Part shown: positions 57,534 to 64,000 of the stretch, piece after piece
Layout: each line of letters starts with the position of its first letter
How positions within the stretch are numbered: the first letter of the stretch is position 1
Assembly (NCBI GenBank): GCA_015059945.1
Contig: SUZJ01000002.1
Coordinates: 124,001-188,000, forward strand
Direction of reading: 5' to 3'
Length of the DNA: 64,000 nt
DNA from: Rikenellaceae bacterium
GTDB taxonomy: Bacteria > Bacteroidota > Bacteroidia > Bacteroidales > Rikenellaceae
Position numbers and translations under genes: made by a program
Notes under the pieces: generated by a model
Told to the model about the DNA's origin: nothing
The model's database searches: none
What the model saw: the letters and a program-made list of their open reading frames with translations, nothing else

Positions 57534-60257
57534 TTATTTGAGAGCAGCCTGTGCCGCAGCCAGACGAGCGATAGGCACGCGGAAGGGCGAGCAGCTAACG
57601 TAGTCCAGACCTGCGGTGTGGCAGAACTCAACGCTCGAAGGCTCGCCACCGTGCTCACCACAAATACCGCACTTCAGCTCGGCACGGGTAGTACGGCCCT
57701 TCATAACGCCCTCGCGTACCAGACGGCCTACGCCGTTGCGGTCGAGAATCTTGAAGGGGTCGGCCTTGATGATGTTCTTGTCCAAATATACGGGCAGGAA
57801 CTTGCCAATATCGTCACGCGAGAAGCCCAGAGTCATCTGAGTCAAGTCGTTGGTACCGAACGAGAAGAACTCGGCAACCTCTGCAATCTGATCAGCGGTT
57901 ACTGCAGCCCTTGGTACCTCAATCATAGTACCTACCATATAGTCGATGCGGTCGTTGCGCTCGGCAAAGATCTCACCAGCTACGCGGTCGATAATGTTCT
58001 TCTGGTAGCGCAACTCTTTGTGGTTACCAACCAGAGGAACCATAATCTCTACCTTCACGGGGGTACCTTTCTCGCGGATGTTCATAGCAGCCTCCAAGAT
58101 AGCCCTGGTCTGCATCTCGGTAATCTCGGGATAGGTGTTACCCAGACGGCAACCACGGTGGCCCAGCATTGGGTTAACCTCCATCAGCGACTCAACCTTG
58201 GCAGCAATCTTCTCGTAGCTTACGCCCAGTACCTCTGCCAGCTCTTTCTGCTCCTTCTCGGTGTGGGGAACGAACTCGTGCAATGGTGGATCCAACAGAC
58301 GTACGGTCACGGGCAGACCCTGCATAGCCTCGAAGATACCCTCGAAGTCCTCCCTTTGCATAGGCAGCAGTTTGGCCAGAGCCACGCGACGACCAGCCTC
58401 GTCGTCGGCCAAAATCATTTCCCTAACGGCCAAGATACGGTCGCCCTCGAAGAACATATGCTCGGTACGGCACAGACCGATACCCTGTGCGCCAAACTTG
58501 ATAGCCTGTTTAGCATCGCGGGGCGAGTCGGCATTGGTGCGAACTTTCAGACGAGCATATTTGGTGGTCAAATCCATCAGCTTAGCGAAATCACCGCTCA
58601 GCTCAGCCTCTTTGGTAGCAACCTGGCCCAGGTAAACCTCGCCAGTCGAGCCGTTGAGCGAAATCCAGTCGTGCTCTTTGATTACCAAGCCGTCAATCTC
58701 GATGGTGCGCTCTTTGTAGTCGATTTTCAACTCGCCAGCACCCGAAACGCAGCATTTACCCATACCACGGGCAACCACAGCTGCGTGCGAGGTCATACCA
58801 CCGCGAGCGGTCAGAATACCTGCAGCATCCAACATACCCTTCAAGTCCTCGGGCGAGGTCTCGATACGTACCAAGATAGCTTTGATGCCGTGCTCCTGGA
58901 AGTACTTCTCGGCATCATCTGCAAAGAATACTACGGGACCGGTAGCAGCACCGGGGCTGGCGGGCAGACCCTTGGTGATAACCTTAGCGCTCTTGATAGC
59001 CTGTTTGTCAAATACGGGGTGCAGCAGCTCGTCGAGTTTCTCGGGCTCCTGACGCAGAATAGCGGTCTGCTCGTCGATGCGGCCCTCGGCCAACATATCC
59101 ATAGCAATCTTCACCATAGCAGCACCGGTACGTTTGCCGTTACGGGTCTGGAGCATCCACAGTTTACCGTCCTGAATGGTGAACTCCATATCCTGCATAT
59201 CGGTGAAGTAGTTCTCCAGGTGGTCTTTGATATCGCAGAGCTCTTTGTAAACCTCGGGCATAACCTCCTCCAACGAGGGGAACTGAGCAGCCCTTACAGC
59301 CTCGTCGATGTTCTGAGCCTTAGCCCAACGGCGCGAGCCCTCGAGGGTAATCTGCTGGGGGGTACGGATACCTGCTACAACGTCCTCGCCCTGTGCATTT
59401 ACCAGGTACTCGCCGTTGAAGATGTTCTCGCCAGTAGCGGCGTCACGCGAGAAGCAAACACCGGTAGCCGAGTTGTCACCCATATTACCAAATACCATTG
59501 CCATAACGCTCACTGCGGTACCCCACTCCTGAGGAATGTTGTTCAGCTTGCGGTACAGGATAGCCCTCTCGTTCATCCAGCTGCGGAATACGGCGCAGAT
59601 AGCACCCCACAACTGCTCCCAAGGATCAGCGGGGAAGTCCTTACCGGTGGTCTCCTTAACAGCGGCTTTGAACCTTACAACCAACTCTTTGAAGTCCTCG
59701 GCGGTCAGCTCGGCATCGTTCTTAACGCCTTTAGCCTCTTTAACCTCGTCGATAATAGCCTCAAAGGGGTCTACGTCCTCTTTCGATGCGGGCTTCATCT
59801 CCAATACCACGTCGCCATACATCTGTACGAAACGGCGGTACGAGTCCCAAGCGAAACGAGCGTTGCCGCTACGTTTGGTCAGAGCCTCTACGGCTGCATC
59901 GTTCATACCCAGGTTGAGGATGGTATCCATCATACCGGGCATCGAAGCGCGAGCACCCGAACGTACCGACAGCAGCAGGGGTGATACCTCGCTACCGAAT
60001 ATCATACCGGTCGACTCCTCAATGTTTTTGATAGCGGCCTCGACCTCGTCTTTAATCAACTCTTTAACTTTCTCCTCACCCTCTTTGTAGTACTCGGTAC
60101 ATACCTCGGTGGTGATAGTGAAACCTGGAGGCACGGGCATACCCAACAGGTTCATCTCGGCGAGGTTAGCACCCTTACCGCCGAGCAACTCTCTCATCTT
60201 GCCATTACCCTCGGCTTTACGGTCGCCAAAGGTGTAGACTCTTTTTACGTTTGCCAT
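57534..60257 (-). CDS. ppdK: Pyruvate, phosphate dikinase
   Basis: VKRVYTFGDRKAEGNGKMRELLGGKGANLAEMNLLGMPVPPGFTITTEVC...GGMTSHAAVVARGMGKCCVSGAGEL...ECGICGEHGGEPSSVEFCHTAGLDYVSCSPFRVPIARLAAAQA-type C-terminus. Confidence 0.98.
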   Translation of the reverse strand: MANVKRVYTFGDRKAEGNGKMRELLGGKGANLAEMNLLGMPVPPGFTITTEVCTEYYKEGEEKVKELIKDEVEAAIKNIEESTGMIFGSEVSPLLLSVRSGARASMPGMMDTILNLGMNDAAVEALTKRSGNARFAWDSYRRFVQMYGDVVLEMKPASKEDVDPFEAIIDEVKEAKGVKNDAELTAEDFKELVVRFKAAVKETTGKDFPADPWEQLWGAICAVFRSWMNERAILYRKLNNIPQEWGTAVSVMAMVFGNMGDNSATGVCFSRDAATGENIFNGEYLVNAQGEDVVAGIRTPQQITLEGSRRWAKAQNIDEAVRAAQFPSLEEVMPEVYKELCDIKDHLENYFTDMQDMEFTIQDGKLWMLQTRNGKRTGAAMVKIAMDMLAEGRIDEQTAILRQEPEKLDELLHPVFDKQAIKSAKVITKGLPASPGAATGPVVFFADDAEKYFQEHGIKAILVRIETSPEDLKGMLDAAGILTARGGMTSHAAVVARGMGKCCVSGAGELKIDYKERTIEIDGLVIKEHDWISLNGSTGEVYLGQVATKEAELSGDFAKLMDLTTKYARLKVRTNADSPRDAKQAIKFGAQGIGLCRTEHMFFEGDRILAVREMILADDEAGRRVALAKLLPMQREDFEGIFEAMQGLPVTVRLLDPPLHEFVPHTEKEQKELAEVLGVSYEKIAAKVESLMEVNPMLGHRGCRLGNTYPEITEMQTRAILEAAMNIREKGTPVKVEIMVPLVGNHKELRYQKNIIDRVAGEIFAERNDRIDYMVGTMIEVPRAAVTADQIAEVAEFFSFGTNDLTQMTLGFSRDDIGKFLPVYLDKNIIKADPFKILDRNGVGRLVREGVMKGRTTRAELKCGICGEHGGEPSSVEFCHTAGLDYVSCSPFRVPIARLAAAQAALK

Positions 60258-60342
60258 AAAAATTAGTTAATTGTTTGAAAATGTGTTTATTGTTGTGTTG
60301 TAATTGTCTGTTTGTGTGTTTGTTGAGCCGACATACAGCCTA

Positions 60343-60373
60343 CAAATGTAATTATTTTTTCTCTTTTCCCAAA
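60343..60373 (-). promoter_or_regulatory. Putative ppdK promoter: TTTG - 19 nt - TACATTTG
   Basis: Plus-strand CAAATGTA 60343-60350 and CAAA 60370-60373; fits the Bacteroidota -7/-33 spacing. Confidence 0.6.
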
Positions 60374-60414
60374 AAAATAGCATATAAATATAGTGTGTTG
60401 GCCGATGACCGCCC

Positions 60415-60504
60415 TAAGAGTTATAAGAGAAATAGGAGTTATAAGATTTTTATTTCTCCCATAACTCCCATTGCTCCTATTGCTCCTATTGCTCCTATCA
60501 CTTT
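60415..60504. repeat. 9-mer tandem array, ten units, inverted about its centre, abutting the pdxB stop
   Basis: TAAGAGTTA TAAGAGAAA TAGGAGTTA TAAGATTTT TATTTCTCC CATAACTCC CATTGCTCC TATTGCTCC TATTGCTCC TATCACTTT. Confidence 0.92.
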
Positions 60505-61541
60505 TAGAAAAATTCCTCTCTCAGGGGGTATGTGTTGCGATGCTGGTCGAACTCGGTGGGGTGGCTGTAGAGCCACTCGGTCTCGGCTTCGAGGGGGCAG
60601 TAGTGGCCTATCTGTGCGCTCATCTCGGCCCAGCTGATGGGGCGTGGGGCAGAGGGAGTTACGCCACTTGGATACCAATCGGTAAGCGGCTCTATGCCAA
60701 AGTGTTGCGCCAGTGCGCGCACCACTATTGCCGAGGCGTTTGCCTTGCCTTGGAGCGAGTAGCCTGCAATGTGGGTTGTGGCCACCTTTGCACGACTCAG
60801 CAGGGTGGGGTTTATGGCGTGTGGCTCACCCTCCCAAACGTCTATGTAGAGGGCCAGTTTTTTGGCCTCGGGGCTGATGAGTGCAGCAGTGTCGGCCACC
60901 TCTCCGCGCGAGGCGTTCAGCAGGGTTGCCCCGGGCTTCATCGTGGCCACAAAGTTGCTGTCGGCCAGATGGTAGGTGGGCCATTGCCCCGAGCGAACCA
61001 GGGGAGTGTGTAGGGTTACAATGTCGGCCTGTGCGACCAGCTCGGCAAGGGGTACAAAGTCCTGCTCGGGACCTAAGTTTTCGGCCACCTCGCGAGGTGG
61101 GTCGCTGCACAAAACGCGGAAACCCCAACTGCGACAATAGTCGGCCACGAGCGAGCCCACATTACCCACTCCTACGACACCAATGCAGAGCCCCTCGGGT
61201 GAGGTGCGGCCCAACCTGCCGAGGGTGTGGGCTAATGCTGCGCTAACCCATTGGAGCACTCCTCGGGCGTTGCATCCTGCGGCGCTTACGGTGGTGATAT
61301 TGTGGGCGTTGCACCAGGTGCGGTCTATGTGGTCATAGCCTATGGTGGCGGTGCCCACGAACTGCACTGCCGAGCCTTCGAGTAGCGCCCCATTGCACCG
61401 TGTGCGGGTGCGAACAATCAGGGCGTCGGCATCGGCCACAGCGGCAGGGGTTATCTGGTCGGCGTGTAGCTCTACGACCTCGGCAAAGGGGGCCAGGGCC
61501 TGGGCTGCATAGGGGACAAAGTTGTCGATAATAATTTTCAT
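60504..61541 (-). CDS. pdxB: 4-phosphoerythronate dehydrogenase
   Basis: MKIIIDNFVPYAAQALAPFAEVVELHADQITPAAVADADALIVRTRTRCNGALLEGSAVQFVGTATIGYDHID...GVVGVGNVGSLVADYCRSWGFRVLCSDPPR. Confidence 0.94.
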   Translation of the reverse strand: MKIIIDNFVPYAAQALAPFAEVVELHADQITPAAVADADALIVRTRTRCNGALLEGSAVQFVGTATIGYDHIDRTWCNAHNITTVSAAGCNARGVLQWVSAALAHTLGRLGRTSPEGLCIGVVGVGNVGSLVADYCRSWGFRVLCSDPPREVAENLGPEQDFVPLAELVAQADIVTLHTPLVRSGQWPTYHLADSNFVATMKPGATLLNASRGEVADTAALISPEAKKLALYIDVWEGEPHAINPTLLSRAKVATTHIAGYSLQGKANASAIVVRALAQHFGIEPLTDWYPSGVTPSAPRPISWAEMSAQIGHYCPLEAETEWLYSHPTEFDQHRNTYPLREEFF

Positions 61542-61576
61542 ACCACAAATATAACCATTATTTTCAGAAATATGCT

Positions 61577-61584
61577 TACTTTTG
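61577..61584 (+). promoter_or_regulatory. Putative -7 element TACTTTTG upstream of pyrD
   Basis: TAnnTTTG match; the predicted start of transcription falls at about the first repeat unit. Confidence 0.5.
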
Positions 61585-61590
61585 CAACTG

Positions 61591-61659
61591 ACGTCGAACG
61601 TCTAACGTCTAACGTCCAACCGACCTAAGTCGTTAAGGGCTTTAAGGGCCTTAAGGAAA
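61591..61659. repeat. Composite element upstream of pyrD: 7-mer array + junction + 9-mer array
   Basis: ACGTCGA ACGTCTA ACGTCTA ACGTCCA - ACCGA - CCTAAGTCG - TTAAGGGCT TTAAGGGCC TTAAGGAAA. Confidence 0.92.
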
Positions 61660-61683
61660 CTTTTCCATTTTCAACTCGCAACT

Positions 61684-62754
61684 ATGAGTTTGTATAAGAT
61701 ACTTGTGCGACCTTTGATGTCGCTGTTGCCTGCCGAGGTGGGCCACAATTTTTCGTCGGCTGTGCTGCGCTTTATCGGGCGTGGCAATATGGGCCAGTGG
61801 ATGCTGCGTAAGCTTTACTCGTGGCGCCACCCCTCGTTGGAGCGCGAGGTCTTTGGTGTGAGGTTTGCCAACCCCATAGGTGCTGCTGCGGGCCTCGATA
61901 GGGATGCTACGCTCTATCGCCCTCTGGGAGCGCTGGGCTTTGGCTTTGTAGAGATTGGCACCATCACCCCCAAGCCCCAGGCGGGGGGCATCAAGCCGCG
62001 CCTTTTTCGCCTGCGTGGCGAGCGCGCGCTGGTGCACCGAATGGAGTTTCCCAACTGCGGCATCGAGAAGTGTGTAGACCATCTGCGCCGACGTGCCTAT
62101 GGCCATAAGGTTGTGGTGGGTGCCAACATTGCCCCCAACTCGGTGGTGCTGCCCGACCGTATGCCTGTCGAGTACCTCAAAACCTTCCGTCCGCTGTACC
62201 AGTATGTAGACTACTTTACCGTAAACGTGGCACCCATAATTGGCAGTGGCGAGAGCTACTGCGCCACCGATAAAGCGCTGGTCGAGAGGGTTTTGGATGG
62301 GCTGTTTGACTTCCGCCGAGGCCAGAACGACTACCGCCCTGTGCTGCTCAAAATTTCGCCCGACTGGCCTATGCACATTGTCGATGATATGGTGCAGATA
62401 CTCATCGATACCCCACTCGATGGACTGGTGGTGGCCGACTGCTCGGCACGACTGGGCAGCCGCCTGTCTAAACGCCAACTGAGCCGTATGAATGGCGGAG
62501 TTATGGGCGGAGCACCACTGCTGGAGCGCACCATCGAGCTGGTCGATTATGTGTGCCGCAAGATGAACTACCACTATCCCGTGATTGGTGTGGGCGGTAT
62601 TATGAGTGCTGCCGATGCCCAGAGGGTGCTCGATGCAGGTGCCAGCCTGGTGCAGTGCTACTCGGCCTTGCACTACGAGGGCCCTGCCTTTGCGGGCCGC
62701 GCTTGCCGCGAGTTGGCTAAAAAGGCGTCTAACGTCACCGACCAAAGTCTTTAA
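61684..62754 (+). CDS. pyrD: Dihydroorotate dehydrogenase (quinone, class 2)
   Basis: FANPIGAAAGLDRDATLYRPLGALGFGFVEIGTITPKPQAGGIKPRLFRLRGERALVHRMEFPNCG...YFTVNVA...VIGVGGIMSAADAQRVLDAGASLVQCYSALHYEGPAF. Confidence 0.97.
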   Translation: MSLYKILVRPLMSLLPAEVGHNFSSAVLRFIGRGNMGQWMLRKLYSWRHPSLEREVFGVRFANPIGAAAGLDRDATLYRPLGALGFGFVEIGTITPKPQAGGIKPRLFRLRGERALVHRMEFPNCGIEKCVDHLRRRAYGHKVVVGANIAPNSVVLPDRMPVEYLKTFRPLYQYVDYFTVNVAPIIGSGESYCATDKALVERVLDGLFDFRRGQNDYRPVLLKISPDWPMHIVDDMVQILIDTPLDGLVVADCSARLGSRLSKRQLSRMNGGVMGGAPLLERTIELVDYVCRKMNYHYPVIGVGGIMSAADAQRVLDAGASLVQCYSALHYEGPAFAGRACRELAKKASNVTDQSL

Positions 62755-62819
62755 GGACTTTAAGGTCATTAAGGACATTAAGGAAAATTCTCAATTCTCA
62801 ATTCTCAATTCCCAATTCC
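62727..62819. repeat. Composite element filling the pyrD-cinA junction: 7-mer + junction + four 9-mers + four 7-mers
   Basis: GTCTAACGTC-ACCGA-CCAAAGTCT-TTAAGGACT TTAAGGTCA TTAAGGACA TTAAGGAAA-ATTCT-CAATTCT CAATTCT CAATTCC CAATTCC. Confidence 0.95.
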
Positions 62820-62825
62820 CACTCT

Positions 62826-64000
62826 ATGACCGTTGACATCATAACCATTGGCGATGAGATACTCATTGGCCAGATTGTAGATACCAATTCGGCTTGGATG
62901 AGCCGCCACTTGGGCGATATTGGCGCCACCGTTAGGCGTAAGTACTCGATTGGCGATAGCGCAGAGGAGATACGTGCAGCTATTGCCGAGTCGCTTGCTG
63001 CGAGCAATGTGGTAATTACCACAGGCGGACTTGGCCCAACGAAAGACGATATTACCAAGCGTGTGCTGGCCGAGATGTTTGGCTCGCCACTGGTGCGCGA
63101 TGAGGCCACCTACGAGCGTGTGGAGCGCATTATGGCCCTGCGAGGCATCGAGTTTAACGAACTCAACAAGGCTCAGGCTCTGGTGCCCGCCTGCTGCCGC
63201 GTGCTGCCCAACCATAAGGGTACTGCGCCAGGTATGTGGTTTGACACCCCCGAGGGTGGGGTGGTGATATGCCTGCCCGGGGTGCCATTTGAGATGGAGG
63301 CGCTGATGGAGGAGAGCGTGTTGCCCCTGCTGAGGGAGCGCTTCGAACTGCGCAGCGTGGTACACCGCACAGCCATAACCTTCGGACTGGCCGAGAGTAT
63401 GATGGCCCAACTGATTGCCCCCTGGGAGGACGCCCTGCCCGAAGAGCTTCACCTTGCCTATCTGCCTTCGCCCAGCCAGTTGCGCTTGCGTCTGTCGGCC
63501 TACGATGTCGAGGAGAGCGAGGCTCGCAAGGCTATTGACCGCCAGTTTGAGCTGCTTATGCCCCTGCTGGGCGACTACTTTGTGGGCTGGGAGGGCGACA
63601 CTGTCCAGTCGGTGGTGGCCGACCTGCTGCTGGCCAGGGGCGAGAGCCTTGCGGCTGCCGAGTCGTGTACGGGAGGAGCGCTGAGTGCCAAGTTTACGGC
63701 TATGAGTGGCGCTTCGGCCTACTTTATGGGTGGCGTGGTCAGCTACTCAAACGAGGTCAAGAATCAGGTGCTGGGCGTAAGTGCCGACGACCTTAATAAA
63801 TATGGTGCCGTTAGCGAGCCTGTTGCCCGCCAGATGGCCGAGGGTGTCCGCCGAGTGTGTGGCACCACTTGGGGCGTGTCTACTACGGGCATTGCAGGCC
63901 CTACGGGTGGCACCCCCGACAAACCTGTGGGTACGGTGTGGATGGCGGTTGCGGGTCCCGATGGTACCGAGGCTTTGTGCCTCAATCACGGCCGCCTGAG
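62826..64000 (+). CDS. cinA: CinA family protein (competence/damage-inducible; nicotinamide-nucleotide amidohydrolase), C-terminus beyond the window
   Basis: MTVDIITIGDEILIGQIVDTNSAWMSRHLGDIGATVRR...VVITTGGLGPTKDDITKRVLAEMFG...SCTGGALSAKFTAMSGASAYFMGGVVSYSNEVK...TTGIAGPTGGTPDKPVGTVWMAV; no stop before 64000. Confidence 0.95.
   Translation, partial: MTVDIITIGDEILIGQIVDTNSAWMSRHLGDIGATVRRKYSIGDSAEEIRAAIAESLAASNVVITTGGLGPTKDDITKRVLAEMFGSPLVRDEATYERVERIMALRGIEFNELNKAQALVPACCRVLPNHKGTAPGMWFDTPEGGVVICLPGVPFEMEALMEESVLPLLRERFELRSVVHRTAITFGLAESMMAQLIAPWEDALPEELHLAYLPSPSQLRLRLSAYDVEESEARKAIDRQFELLMPLLGDYFVGWEGDTVQSVVADLLLARGESLAAAESCTGGALSAKFTAMSGASAYFMGGVVSYSNEVKNQVLGVSADDLNKYGAVSEPVARQMAEGVRRVCGTTWGVSTTGIAGPTGGTPDKPVGTVWMAVAGPDGTEALCLNHGRL

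Noticed and set aside
7005-62819. 7/9-nt arrays as CRISPR
   Set aside because: Units are contiguous 7- or 9-mers without spacers, and no cas genes are present.

Overview
The window is 64 kb of a Bacteroidota chromosome, probably Alistipes/Rikenellaceae-like (inferred from gene content and TAnnTTTG-type promoters). Most of it is ordinary housekeeping sequence: asnS, rpoN, htpG, tpiA, lysS, pepT, ppdK, pdxB, pyrD, cinA and one tRNA-Pro. It also carries a ~28 kb single-strand pectin/homogalacturonan utilization locus at about 5.4-33.4 kb: GH43, UxaA/B/C, a surface glycan-binding protein, SusD, SusC, a GH105-PL1 fusion, a hybrid two-component system, a CE12-CE8 fusion, PL1 and GH28. The most interesting unexplained signal is intergenic. 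Many gaps contain short tandem arrays with a unit of 7 nt (CAATTCT, CAACCGT, TAACGTC, TTTACAG, TACCGTC and others) or 9 nt (TTAAGGnnn, CTTAAACTC, CTTATATCT, TATTGCTCC and others). The arrays usually abut stop codons. A composite form, 7-mer array + junction (CCTAAGTCGTTAAGGGCT) + 9-mer array, recurs at three loci and brackets pyrD as direct repeats. A separate two-hairpin GC-rich module is dispersed in some of the same gaps. I saw no CRISPR array, transposase, integrase, prophage or rRNA. All repeat calls were read by eye and need computational confirmation.
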